The translations under genes were made by a program, and so were the position numbers. A stretch of 64,000 nucleotides of DNA from Adiantum capillus-veneris (lineage: Eukaryota > Streptophyta > Polypodiopsida > Polypodiales > Pteridaceae), in NCBI GenBank assembly GCA_014529385.2, contig CM043960.1, positions 33,626,396 through 33,690,395 of the forward strand. Direction: 5' to 3'. Position 1 is the first letter of the stretch. Every line of letters begins with the position of its first letter. The notes beneath the pieces are model-generated. The model searched no databases. It saw only the letters and a list, made by a program, of their open reading frames with translations, and was not told the origin of the DNA. Shown one piece after another: positions 13,560 through 24,631 of this stretch.

Positions 13560-16500
13560 CTTTGATAAAGACCATAAATGCTATTAGTGTGGAGAGAAAG
13601 GACATGGTTATCGTTCTTGCCGCAAAAGAAATGTACGCAATGACACTCCTAGAGCTTTCATGGTTGAAGCTCCAAAAGCAGATACTCATTGCAAAGGCTC
13701 ATTCCTCTCCTATGCTTGGGGAAAGGTAAGGGATAATTATGCCTTCATCTTGTTTGACCCTGGCTCTACTCACAACTTCATATCAATGGAGTTGGCCACC
13801 AAGTTGGGCATTCAAGCTTTTGAGATGGGAGATATTGTAAACGTCTGACACAACTTTCAAGGGATAGCAAGCGTCCATTACTCCCTTGATTGGGAAGTTG
13901 AGGCTTCATGTCCAAAGCTACGTCGACAAAGAATATTTTTTTTATATCAAAGCAGATACTCATTGCAAAGGCTCATTCCTCTCCTATGCTTGGGGAAAGG
14001 TAAGGGATAATTATGCCTTCATCTTGTTTGACCCTGGCTCTACTCACAACTTCATATCAATGGAGTTGGCCACCAAGTTGGGCATTCAAGCTTTTGAGAT
14101 GGGAGATATTGTAAACATCTGACACAACTTTCAAGGGATAGCAAGCGTCCATTACTCCCTTGATTGGGAAGTTGAGGCTTCATGTCCAAAGCTACGTCGA
14201 CAAAGAATAATTTTTTTATATCTCCTCTCCAACATGAGGATGTTATCCTAGGGGCACCATGGTTCAACCGCATGGCTGCCAACATGAAGTTCACTGAAAG
14301 GAGAATCTATTTCACCTATAGGGAAAAGAGCATGTACATAGATGCTAATGATTCCAGGAACACCATATCCCTGGTAAATACGACTGCTTTTTGATAAGTC
14401 AATGAAAAGCTCTATTTTTGCGTATATGATTTTTGTTAGAGAATTTGTAAATGATTCTAATGTTTTCACAAGTAGCAATAAAGGGAATTTAGAGGAATTA
14501 GAGTTGTCTAAATTCCTAAATGGATTCCAAGATGTTTTCATTGATGACATCCCTAGTGAGCTACCTCCAAAACAAGGGGATGATGACCATGCAATAGAGC
14601 TTCTACTAGGAATATCACCGCCTAATAAACCTCCTTATTGAGTTTCACAAGCTCAACAAGAGGAGATCATGAGGCAAGTGCATGAATTGGTGGAAAAAGG
14701 GATGGTGAGGCCTAGCTCCTCTCCATTCTGTTCACCAGTATTTTTAGTGCAAAAGAAAGATGACACATATCACATGTGTATCGACTATAGAGCTCTAAAT
14801 AGGATCACTATAAAAAAAAGATTTCCAGTGTCGCGGGGCTAGAAGATCTATTTGATAAGTTACAAGTTTTGGCCTGACAAATGCTCCAGCCGCATTCAAA
14901 CTCACGATGGACAAAAATCTTCAAGCCACTCAAACTCTCTTGAGGAGTACAAGTGACACCTCTAGGTAATCATTCAAGTTGTGAGCGAGAATAAGCTTTT
15001 CATTAATCAAAAGAGAAGTGAATTTTCCTACAAGAGATTCAATATTTAGGTCACATTATCTCTCAAGATGGTATATGTATGAATCCATCAAAGTTGAAGG
15101 TAATAAAAGCATGGCCTAATCCAAGGAATCACATGAGCTAAGAATCTTTATTGGTATGTGTGCATACTATAGACGCTTCATAGCAAAATTCTCTCAAATA
15201 GCAGGACCATTGCATGACTTAACAAGAAAGAATGTTACGTACTCATGGACTACTAAAGAACAAAATTCTTTTGACAAGCTCAAAGAGAAGCTTACCTCCC
15301 AACCAGTCCTTATGCTTCCGGATCTCTCAAAGCCATTTGACGTCCAATCTGATGCTTGTGGTGATTGCCTCGGAGCAGTTTTTCTTCAAAATAAGCATGC
15401 CAAAGCATATGAGAGCCGAAGGCTCAATGCCAATGAACGGGTCTTAGGCATATATAAAAAAGAGCTTTTAGCTGTTCTACATGCCCTAGAGACATGGAAG
15501 CATTATCTCTTGGGGGCTCCATTCATCCTACAAACGGATCACAAAGCCTTAAGAAATTCATGACACAAACCAAGCTCTCCGACAAACAAATGAGGTGGGA
15601 AAATTTTCTTTCGCAATTTAAATTTCATATTGCTCACATTACTGGCAATCACAATCAAGTGGTCGATGCACTTTCACAACGGCCAAGGATAAATGTGGTG
15701 TCTATAGCCACTCACAATGATCTATTTTTATGAAAGATTAGTATTTTACTAACCAAGACTTTAAGTAGCTCATTATAGCCTTTGCATTAGGGAAGGAAAA
15801 AAAGAACCATTCACCTTGAAGGATGGTTACCTTCCAAACGGAAATAGGCTATGTGTTACTCACCAGTACAATAAGAAAGTCATGTATGAATCCCATGCTT
15901 CGCCTTATGCGGGGCAAAGAGGGATTCCCTAATCTACACTTTGAGGAGTAGAAATGTATTTTTGTTGGTCTACCACGAAAAGTAAATATACAAGAGTATG
16001 TTTCAAAATGCGTGGTATACCAAAAATTGAAATTCGAGGGAAGCAACTTGGATTGTTTCAATCGATAGGCTTAGCAAGGAAATACACTCTATGCCTGTCA
16101 AAAAGACTACTAAGGCACATCAAACGACAACCCTCTTTAGATCTCAAATTTTGAAGTATCATGGCTTGCCAACATTCATCGTGTCAGACAAAGATCCTAG
16201 AATGACCAGTAATTTCTAGAAGGGTCTCTTTGAGAATCTGGGAAGTAGATTAAATTTCTCTTTCGGCCTATCATCCACAAATGGATGACCAAAGTGAAAT
16301 AACTAATCTTATGATTCTTGAATCTACTAAAAGCCTATCTCATGGAAGTAGATCAATGTTCCCAATGAGAGAAGTACCTACCTCTTATAGAGTATGCGTA
16401 CCAATGACATCGTACATACTTCTATGGGGAAAGCACCTTTTGAGGTTAAAAAGGGAAGATCCCTTACTACTTAAAGTATATAGGAAGATCTTCGCTGCTG

Positions 16501-16920
16501 ATGAATGTAGCCGAGACTCACAAGAGTCTTTTCCAAAGATTAAAGAAATTATATCTATCTCAAAGAAAAGGCAAAAAGGAATGCGGCTAATAAGCACAGA
16601 AGAGCCTTAGCCTTTAAGGAAAATGATTGGGTCTTGCTAAAGTTTCTCAAGGCTTGTCTAAGGCATACTACGGACAATAATCCTACGAGCCACCAAGAGT
16701 ATTATGCTAAACTAGCAAAAAGATACTATGGTCCTTTCTTTTGAAAATTCTTAAGCCGATCAATGAGGTGGCTTATTAGTTAAATTTGCCCAACCATTGG
16801 CTCATTCACAATGCTAACCATGTGAGTCTACTCAAGCCTTACAAAGGAGAGCCACAAAAAGAATTAATAATGAAGATCAAGAAGAGGTAATTGCAGTCCA
16901 AATCGATGCTTTGACATGAA
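13560..16920 (+). pseudogene. pol: pol of G1 element: knuckle, protease, RT remnant, RNase H, integrase
   Basis: In order: a CCHC knuckle (C-Y-stop-CGEKGHGYRSC) at about 13570-13620; an aspartic protease with FDPGSTHNFIS at about 13757-13789; the post-protease segment ILGAPWF near 14250; the start of reverse transcriptase (CSPVFLVQKKD and MCIDYRALN) at 14640-14810. The central RT including the YxDD site is missing, and the text resumes with a TNAPAAF-like stretch at about 14880. RNase H (PFDVQSDACGDCLGAVFLQ, KKELLAVLHALE and QTDHKALRN) is readable at 15156-15563. Integrase remnants run from about 15850 to 16600, including YHGLPTFIVSDKDPRMTSNF near 16155. The tail reads LNLPNHWLIHNA. Frames change many times, so no working enzyme is encoded. 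Confidence 0.88.
13675..14222 (+). repeat. 274-bp near-identical tandem duplication across the protease
   Basis: GCAGATACTCATTGCAAAGG begins at 13678 and again 274 bp later. The copies run to about 13948 and 14222 and are almost identical; one visible change is AACGTC to AACATC, a CpG change. Both carry the FDPGSTHNF protease motif and the same closing TGA. The high identity implies the duplication is younger than most other damage in the element. Confidence 0.92.
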
Positions 16921-17409
16921 GACAAGATAATAGGAAATGGTAACGTTATTCAATGATATCTTGTTAAGTCTAAGAATTATCCTTTTAAAGATGCTAGATG
17001 AATGCAAGGAACCTAGCTTAAGGATAATATGAACCTTGTCAATACTTACAATGCCACACTAGAGTAAGCAAATGAAAATGCATTTTAAATGAACAATGTT
17101 TTTGTCTTATAAGACTCATTCTTTTTCTTTTATTGTGCACAAAATTTAAGAAGTATGCATGCTTAGGATCATGTTTGTGATGGCGTCTCCCAAACACTAA
17201 GTAGAACTTGTCACTCTACTTTGGAAGTATGATATGGACTAAAGAGCAGACATGTTTGCGGGCAACTAAGTCTCCCGAGCACCAAATGGATTAGTCGTCC
17301 ATTTTGAATGATGTCGTAGGGTAAAAAGGGATCCTCTACCCGCTAAGAAACATGGACTAATGACTAGGCTTTATCTTCTCTACCTCATAGTCAAGGACGA
17401 CTATGATTC

Positions 17410-17559
17410 AAGAGAGAGGTAATGTCATAAAATATAATATCTAACTTTACCAAATGATTTTATTAAACTGATCATTTAATATGGGAAGATAAAAGGGGAA
17501 CAAGAGTTAGGATATATATATGTGCTTCTAGACCTATCTCAACAGGGGACCAAAAGGAG
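17410..17559 (+). mobile_element. polypurine tract and truncated 3' LTR of G1
   Basis: The purine tract AAGAGAGAGGTAA (17410-17422) precedes TGTCATAAAATATAATATC, the G1 LTR start. The LTR is followed for about 137 bp (through GATCATTTAATATGGGA and GGGGACCAAAAGGAG) and then stops where the ATTAGGAAAAATATGAACCC sequence begins. Confidence 0.8.
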
Positions 17560-17562
17560 GAA

Positions 17563-18007
17563 TACATTAGGAAAAATATGAACCCCAAAAGGGCCTTGTA
17601 AGGATCCATAATTAAAAGGGATTAAGGCTAAAAATGTGTGGTTTAGGAGACAAGGCCATTGAATGAGGGTATTCTCATAGGCTTTTTGTAGGTTGAAATA
17701 GAGGCTAAGGAGGGAGGATAGGTACAATCTCTCTCTACCCAAAACAGTGGTGGTCCTTATGACAATAACTACCCTCCCTCCCTTTCTTTTCTCACATCAT
17801 CAAGGGCGTCCATAGCCTCAGCCCAACAAAATACATTTTTCAAAAAATTTCAAAAAAACCTCAGTTTTACTCAAAACTTCTCCCCAACCTATATATATAC
17901 ACTCAAAAAAATCAATTTTCTCTCTCAAAATCTCACAGCTAGACCTGCAAAATATGAAACTTCCCACCTTTTTTTATTTCCCTCCAAAATCTCTCCTCTC
18001 TCTCTTA

Positions 18008-18050
<43 letters not shown>

Positions 18051-18530
18051 CTACTTTTCAACACACACTCTACCTCCTTCCCTCTCTCACGCCTCTCCAT
18101 CCCTCTTCTCTCTCTTACTTTTCAGCACACACTTCCTCCTTCCCTCTCTTTGTTGCATGTCCACTCCATAGCTTTGCTGCAGCTCTCTCCCCCATGGCTC
18201 TCCACTCCATAGATTCATCCTTACCTCTCTTGTTGCAGGTCCACTCCATAGCTTTGCTGCAACTCTTCCCTCCATGTCTCTCCACTCCATAGCTTCCTCC
18301 TTCCCTCTCTTTGATGCAGGTCCACTCCATAGCTTTGCTGCAGCTCTCTCCCCATGGCTCTCCACTCCATGGCCCTCCTCTCCACTACATAGCTCTCCTG
18401 TAGCACTCCACTCCATAGCTCTCCTCTCCACTCTGTAGCTCTCATAAAGCTCTCCATCCGATAGCTCTTCACTCCGTGCCTCTACTGCAACTCCCCACTC
18501 TTTCTTGAGGCCAGCTTTATTCTCCTTGCC
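17563..18530 (+). other. 5' leader of the following gene or element; pyrimidine-rich
   Basis: It opens with CATTAGGAAAAATATGAACC, which recurs at 24632 with the following CCAAAAGG. A/T-rich and then strongly CT-rich DNA follows, including (CT)n at 18010-18042. TATATATACACTC near 17891 could be a TATA box. The long minus-strand ORFs here (18087-18472) are readings of the minisatellite and are not genes. Confidence 0.5.
18140..18480. repeat. minisatellite, about 80-bp unit
   Basis: TTGCAGGTCCACTCCATAGC-type sequence followed by TTTGCTGCA recurs at about 18151, 18231 and 18311. Shorter CTCCACTCCATAGCTCTCC variants continue to about 18480. It is confined to the leader of the downstream gene. Confidence 0.85.
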
Positions 18531-21375
18531 ATGGAGCTAGGTGATATCACAAACCTCCCATCCACAACAAGATTGTCAAGTTTGAAAACGGTTTCCCTAC
18601 ATGTTCGGTTGCCAAAGGACTTTGCACCCTCAAAGCGTCATTACTTGCAAACTGCACAACAACGTCGTGCTGCAGGTCGCACCAATGTGGATCTTTGGGT
18701 GCATGGTTGCCTCTACCTAATAATCTAGCCATCAATGTGTACCCAAAATTCAATAGCATTGCTTCATGCTTACACTATGTAGGTACATGAGAGCAAGGTC
18801 TTCTTGGATACTGCAATCGATTGTCGACTATTGGACCTGATAGTGCACAATGGTCTTTGCATCAATGTCAACTTCTTTCCCATACCACTAGTGGATTGCA
18901 CGAAAGGATCTTTCATGCGGAGGAGGAAGTGGAAACTATTAAGCTACAGGTGGAAGAGAAGGATGCTAAGATTGTGGAGCTTGAAGATAAGACCTTGCAT
19001 CTTAAAAAGATGCCCTTAGGTGCAAGGGAACGTAAGAGGAGCTCCAATGCCGTAGAGACTTAAGTCCTCGAAGGTGGTGCTAGAAAAAGAAGGGTTACAA
19101 GCACCAGGTACATTTTGCTACGCTCCAATCTGTGTTTCTGTGGTGATGTTTTTGTCCATTCTTGTAGTAATTTTGTAATAATGTTTTTGTTCATTCTTGT
19201 AGGAATTTTATCCAAGAGCTGTGTGGTGGCCATAGCCAGGAGGATCGCATCCATTTGTTAAGTTTATGCCTCACGAAATCAGATGTCGTAGCCCTTTTAC
19301 AAGCACTGAATGCAGAACATTTAAACAATGCTGTCACAAAGGAGATGATGAGAAAGTTTTCAAATCTTGTGAGCGATGTTGATGTAAAGAATTCTTGTGA
19401 TAAAGTTGGAATTAGTACTAAGGGATGCATTGCCTTATATGGTCTCCTTAAGGATGCTTTAAGGGAAAGATGAATTATTGAGAATGTTTTTTCTATACCA
19501 CTTAAGGTCAATCTTGCTAAGAAGGCCTCAAACAAAGATGCATACTTTCAAATAGGAGCTATTTGCACATAGAGGAGATAATGCCTTCGTCCATCTTTAC
19601 CAAGCAGTCCAAAGGAGTTAAGAAACGTACCAATGCAAGCATAGGTGCAGACACGGTGGACAAGGGATTTCCTTACTCAATGTCAAATAACATTTTTATT
19701 GATTTGAGAAACTTCAAATGGAAATGATACATTTTTATGGTGTACCACCTAATGGTGAGCCTACAGTAATGCAGTCTTTTTTTTTTTCAATTATGGTTTT
19801 CCTTATGTTATTTTGGACATTTTTCAGTGCTAGGCTCAAAGTTGGTGTTTGTGCTAAAGCTAGACGAGTGTCAGATTGTGAAGAAATGAAGATTAGAAAG
19901 GATAAGTATTACTCTCATGAACGAGACATTATTTCATGCAAAACATATAGGTATGAACAAGGATTGTGCACCATCTTTCAATGTGCAGTTGGAGAAAGAA
20001 ATTTGGTGGATTCATGCTATTGAGGTTCCCAAGGAGACCCATGGGGTGCTTGCTTGGATTTTTGAACGCATTCCGTGGATAACAGATGTCATTAAGGCAC
20101 AACTAGCTGGGGAAAAACTCCAAGTAGATGGCATAGGGGAGTTTGAAGTTGACTGGCACTTAGGTGGTGGTTTGAAAACAATCAAGTGCATTCTAGGGTG
20201 CAAACAAGGGGTAGCAGCTTTGTATCCTTGTCCATTTTGCATTAAGGGCTATAAGGGGAATGCACGCAAGATCGCAATGGTCGACAAAGCAGAGGAAGAT
20301 AACAATTCACAAATTACATGTGTGTGGGAGCATTCGGTTCTACGATGTCCTCTGCTGGAGGATCCCAATCGTGCCACAAAAGACAGTGAATGGAACCCTA
20401 TAATTAACTTCCCTCTCAAAAATGTGCATTTTTGCACACTTCATGCTTTTATGTGCATCTTTGATCGTTTATTAAAACTTCATATTGATTATGCCTTTAC
20501 AATGAAGCCTGCGGAGAGGTCGTTTGATGCTATCTCAAAAGTAGAAGGCTCTTAAATTCAATAGGTTGTCATGGGAGCAGTACCTCCATTGTTGCATAGA
20601 AGAACAATGCAAGTGCTCAAGAAGTGGCCCAACCAGTGTCAATGAGTGGACTAAAGGCAAAGCATTTTCTGAAGAGGGTTCGGTCCAAGGAATTAAGGGG
20701 TGCTGCTGCTAGAACATCAACATCTGAAGGTGGATGGGAGTTGTGGAAGGATCTCTGCAAGTATACAATGGACAATGATAGCAATGCAAGTGTTGTGCTT
20801 AGCCAATAACATGTTTGGGTGGTATTCGACAAGATGATGAAGATACTACGACTTGCAAGCACAACTAGTGAGCAACAACAAGAATTCCAAAATTTGGTGG
20901 TGGAGTCCACAAAGGGAGTTGTCGTTGCATGAGGTGAATCGAACATTACACACTATATGGTGAGTGCTTGCTATTCCCACTTGTTCTGTACTATGCTTTA
21001 GTTTTTATCATCGATGGGCATGTTGTGGCTTTTTGGGCAGCACATCCTCTATGCCCATGTGCATACTTTACGAACATGTATGGTTCATTGGATCTTTGGA
21101 GCACACAAGGTATGGAGAAGTCACACTATCATGCCAAGGGTGTCTACTTCAAGAATACAAGACATGGAGGAGGTTTAGTGTGCTCATGCTATCTTCAAGA
21201 AATGTTCAACTGGTTTTATCGCACCATCTTTGGACGCAAAGTGTCAATTGACGTGCAAGGTCATCACGCTTGGCAAAAGAAACCCATCACGACTGGCCCA
21301 TGTTCGTTCCTTAGAACGTTGGAGATCCTCGCAAGGTCCAGCACGACATGCAGTGTGGTGAGCATCAAGGACTAG
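18531..21375 (+). pseudogene. decayed multi-exon transposase-like gene (CPFC / GMEK family)
   Basis: Coding stretches in one direction are split by introns, stops and frameshifts. They comprise 18531-18725; a coiled-coil segment rich in E, K and L at 18821-19063; an exon beginning after an AG at about 19200 and running to 19473, then past a TGA to about 19572; a 212-residue ORF at 19917-20555; 20624-20806; and 20968-21375. The 212-residue ORF carries VDWHLGGGLKTIKCILGC (residues 78-95), LYPCPFC (102-108) and LHAFMCIFDRLLKL. The last ORF carries STQGMEKSHYHAKGVYFKN. These blocks resemble, from memory, uncharacterised mobile-element proteins also common in cnidarian and other animal genomes, with an RNase H-like core. 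Superfamily is not assigned. It is clearly non-functional as it stands. Confidence 0.55.
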
Positions 21376-21637
21376 GGTTGGAAAAGTCTGGGTCAGGCGG
21401 TAGTAGTTGTATTTAGAATCTCAAGAAAATGAAAAATCTACTTCATTTGGATGCTCTCTTTTTTTGGATCAAGCGTTTGCATTGTTTGATTGTTTATGCA
21501 ATTTTAGAAGTGTACATTTTGCTCTATGTGTTTGAATAGTTCTCCAATTTCATGTGGTTATAAAATTCAAAAGATTATTTTCGAGTGCTTTTAGCGGCTC
21601 TTTTCCACCGTGTGAACCCGTCCTTATATGGCCATCC

Positions 21638-21645
21638 TATATAAA
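21638..21645 (+). promoter_or_regulatory. TATA box upstream of the H3-like gene
   Basis: TATATAAA lies 93 bp before the ATG at 21738. A pyrimidine-rich CTCCCCATTCTCA about 29 bp downstream is a reasonable start-site region. Retention of a core promoter argues against a simple reverse-transcribed copy. Confidence 0.55.
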
Positions 21646-21737
21646 GAGGTAAAAACCTCCCCATTCTCAAACACATAACACTCCTTCCCTCACTGAACAT
21701 TATAATCTCTATGAAGGCCCCCAGACGCACTTTCACA

Positions 21738-22472
21738 ATGGCAAGGACAAAACGAACTGCAAAGAGGAATCCCAAGACCATTGAGGCGCGCAGAAAGCAG
21801 AAGATGCGTGCAAATCGACAACCTGAAGAGCTAGCTGACCCAGATCAAACAAAGACGGACATGTCCAATGAACATGGGCCATGGGAAGGGGAGGACATTC
21901 CAGTGAACTATAGTGTGGGCGGGAAGACATTGCCAGAGGAAATGGACTCGAGGCCATCTAGCTCAAGTCGCCCCACTGTGGCCGGCAAGTCACTGCCTAG
22001 AGGAATGGGTGCCATGCCTTCTGATCAACACAACAGTGATGAGCGTAGCAGTGAAGATGAGGATTATGATGCAGATGAAGATGCCCCCCAGCCACCTCCC
22101 AAGCACCGTTGAAAGTCAAAATTCTATAGGAAGCCGAAAAGAGCAAGGCCAAAAGGAGCTTAGAGGCCCCCACAATGCCGACCTCAAAAAACAAGACAAT
22201 TTTGTCGAACGTTTGTTGAGATCCGGCATTAACAAAAGACAACAGACCTGCTTATTAGAAAAGCACCTTTTGCACGGACACGCAAAGAAGTGCTACAAAG
22301 CTACAACACAGAGCTTCGGATGTCTGCTATTGCCCTCGAATCAATTTAGGAGGCTGCAGAGGCTTATTTGGTCAGTCTCTTTGAAGACACATTCTTATGT
22401 GCTGTCCATGCCGAGCGTGTAACAATCATGGCCAAGGACATGCAACTTGCATATTGCCTAAGACAGGGCTGA
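21738..22472 (+). pseudogene. histone H3-like gene with long N-terminal tail, four premature stops
   Basis: One frame of 244 codons plus a TGA runs without an indel. The N terminus MARTKRTAKRNPK mimics the H3 tail ARTKQTARK, with residue-4 Lys kept in context. Codons 40-165 form an unusually long, low-complexity tail with an acidic patch (SSEDEDYDADED) and basic stretches. Codons 156-244 are a histone fold: EIRH, then [45 protein letters not shown]. By hand it is roughly half to 60 percent identical to canonical H3 there. Loop 1 has canonical length, without the insertion of many plant CENH3 proteins. In-frame stops are TGA 22110, TAG 22161, TAA 22230 and TAG 22347; the first and last fit CGA and CAG decay. 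An in-frame ATG at 21711 could add nine residues. No intron is visible. It is a recently dead divergent H3, possibly CENH3-related. Confidence 0.85.
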
Positions 22473-22950
22473 TACCTTTGATGTCAAAACCTTTTTTTTA
22501 ACTAAGTTTTGTATTGGAATCAATCTACTTTGGAACCCTTGTACTGGATTCAAGTTTTCTTGAGAACTCAATGTATTTTTCACTTTGCAAAAAATACAAT
22601 CCATCTCTTTTTGTCCAATTTTATTGTCTATTTGTCTACATTTATTTTGTTAAATGGTTGAAGGTGAGATGCTAATTAGCTGTCCAAAAGGCTAATCAAA
22701 TGGCAACCAAACCTAAATAATTTTTTTGTTTTTGCTTTGTATTTTCCAAAAACTTGCACAACTTGAACAATTTGTGTTGTCCACAAGACAGCGAGAATTG
22801 GCTAGCCAGCAGTCTTGCAGGGCCAAATCTCGTTGTCTTGTGAACACATTGAAAATTGCATGAAATGTCAGTTTCAGGGCACAACTAGTACCAAGGTACA
22901 TTTTAGATGGTGTGAGGCCGTGCAATCTCCTCTCAAGTTGGTAATGTGAC
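22473..22950. other. 3' flank of the H3-like gene; no gene recognised
   Basis: AT-rich sequence with several A-rich hexamers (for example AAAATACAAT near 22600) that could include a polyadenylation region. Overlapping short minus-strand ORFs at 22696-22952 have no family motif. Confidence 0.45.
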
Positions 22951-22959
22951 ATGAAGAAA

Positions 22960-23580
22960 AGCCGAGTGTAGCTTAGGAGAAACTATACTTGCAGAAAGAG
23001 TTTGATGAAGCTCTTGAAAAGAAGACAAACTAGTTGATGAAAATTCTAAATCGCTCTGGAAAGAAGAGGACATCAGCAGATTTCCTCGATTATTTGGATC
23101 GAAAATCAACTTTCAAGGTGGCTAGCAGATCCCAAAAGCATGTTCGCGTCAAGGATGATCCAGATTTTTCTTCGTCTTTAGAGAGTTTTGATAGTTTATC
23201 ATTCTCTAGCTCCAAAGAGGATGAGAAAAAGCAAAAGAAGTGGAGAAAAAGAAAGAAAAATAGATCTTTTAAAAAGCCTAGAAAACACGAGAAGCAATCT
23301 AGTAGTTCCGACAAATAAAAAGGTCAAGAAGGCCAAGCATTTTTGGGATGGGGGTTAGGCAATCAAGTTTGACATGCTTTTAGTCTGTGACTACACCCAT
23401 TGAGCTCTTGAGTTCATACCAAATTTTGATGTCACCTTTTTGGGAGGTCATTTCTTGGAATGCTCCAAGGTACAAAGGGTGGCGTCTTACTTGAAAGGAA
23501 ATGCACAAACCTGGTGTTAATATGTTGTTTGATGTCACCTTTTTGGGAGGTCATCTCTTGGAATGCTCCAAGGTACAAAG
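22960..23580 (+). pseudogene. gag: gag fragment of a G1-like gypsy element
   Basis: The ORF at 23034-23318 (94 residues) is a basic, Ser-rich linker ending KKPRKHEKQSSSSDK, like the linker of the G1 gag near 12.7 kb. It continues in other frames with NFDVTFLGGHFLECSKVQ and ASYLKGNAQTW, a typical gag capsid segment. A piece of about 100 bp is duplicated at the end. The adjoining LTR fragment lies in the opposite orientation, so this is a rearranged remnant. Confidence 0.65.
23429..23580 (+). repeat. 100-bp-spaced direct repeat inside gag fragment
   Basis: GATGTCACCTTTTTGGGAGG, followed by TCAT and CTTGGAATGCTCCAAGGTAC, occurs at 23429 and again at about 23531. The encoded DVTFLGG piece is therefore present twice. 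Confidence 0.9.
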
Positions 23581-24628
23581 GAGAGAAAGAATAATCATTC
23601 ATAGGAGAAAGAAATAATTCCTCACTTATCAGCATAATAGCATAGTAGTGAAGATGAAGAAGATGGCAAGCTTAAGCATTAAAGCATGGCTCTTGGCATA
23701 GCATAATAGCATAGTAGTGAAGATGAAGAAGATGGAAATATTAAGCATTAAAGCATGGCTCTTGGTTGGATTTGCATTCCATAGCTAAGATTGTTGGTGT
23801 AGGCTCTCCAATTCTCAACAAGCTTGGAGAAGGAGATAGACCTCTTGCACTTTGCACTCCACACAATGAGAGAATGTGTGTGTGTGTGTGTGTGTGTGTG
23901 TGGGAGAGTATACCTCCCTTTCATGCTTGGTCCACACCTCTCTCTCTCTCTCTCATAATATTTAATTATATCATTTGGGACATGTGTCCTCTTTTTCCTG
24001 CACCTAAATTCTCATTGGACCCCTTTAAAGCCTATCCAATAGGACTCAAGCACATCATGAGGGACACATGTGGAGAAGTTTTTGAACATGTGTCTTTTAT
24101 GCTTCTTAAGTCATTTGGTTTGATTTGAATACTTTAAGCACTTGATAATCAAGCATGTGTCTTTTATGATTCTTAAGTCATTTGATTTGAATTGAATACT
24201 TCAAGCCTTAGTCAATCAAGCATGGAAATTTTCATGCCTCTTGAGAATTTATCTTTGAATTTAACATTTCAAAAACCTTAGTCATTTAAGCATAAAAATC
24301 ACCTCAAGCTTTGGGCAAGGTTTCCACAAGCACTTTAAGCATCTTAGCACCTCATGCTTGGGTAGGATTTCCACCTCGAAGTTAGTCCTATAAGCTTGCT
24401 AAGGTCAAAGGAATTTTTAATACTAACTTCTGGAGGTCTTTAATGAAGCTAACCCTAAGGTCTTTTAGCTCCATTAGATGCATGTTGCTCTTTGATAGAC
24501 TACCTCCTTTTGAACCTCTATTGAGATGTAACATCTCTCCTCTTGGTCCCTTACTGAGGTAAACCTAGAAGCACTTATCTCAAATTGCTGTTTGGTAGAC
24601 CGTCTCCTTTTGGACCCCTATTGAGATG
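23581..24628 (-). mobile_element. LTR fragment, family G1, minus orientation
   Basis: It matches the solo LTR at 2.8-4.2 kb (GGAGAAAGAAATAATTCCTC, GGTGTAGGCTCTC, GAAGCTAACCCTA) and the reverse complement of 11.0-11.5 kb. Both ends are missing. A (GT)n run at 23875-23901 and a short CT run mark the variable part. A 60-bp stretch around CATAATAGCATAGTAGTGAA is duplicated in tandem at 23632 and 23700. The right edge at about 24628 meets the same ATTAGGAAAAATATGAACC sequence found at 17565. Confidence 0.8.
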
Positions 24629-24631
24629 CAA

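Larger units (their letters stand above)
11020..17559 (+). mobile_element. decayed Ty3/gypsy LTR retrotransposon (family G1)
   Basis: Order is partial 5' LTR, initiator-Met tRNA primer site, gag, CCHC knuckle, protease, reverse transcriptase start, RNase H, integrase, polypurine tract and partial 3' LTR. This is the Ty3/gypsy order, with integrase last. The 5' LTR lacks its first part and the 3' LTR is cut after about 137 bp where another element begins, so no target duplication can be scored. Most of the reverse transcriptase palm is deleted and frames shift repeatedly; the element cannot move by itself. Relatives are the solo LTR at 2.8-4.2 kb and the fragments at 23-24.6 kb. Confidence 0.9.

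Noticed and set aside
18087-18472. Minus-strand ORFs with repeated ELQQSYGVD-type text
   Set aside because: They are readings of the 80-bp minisatellite in the leader.
21738-22472. Firm naming of the H3-like gene as CENH3
   Set aside because: Loop 1 has canonical H3 length and there is no intron; the long tail alone is not diagnostic.
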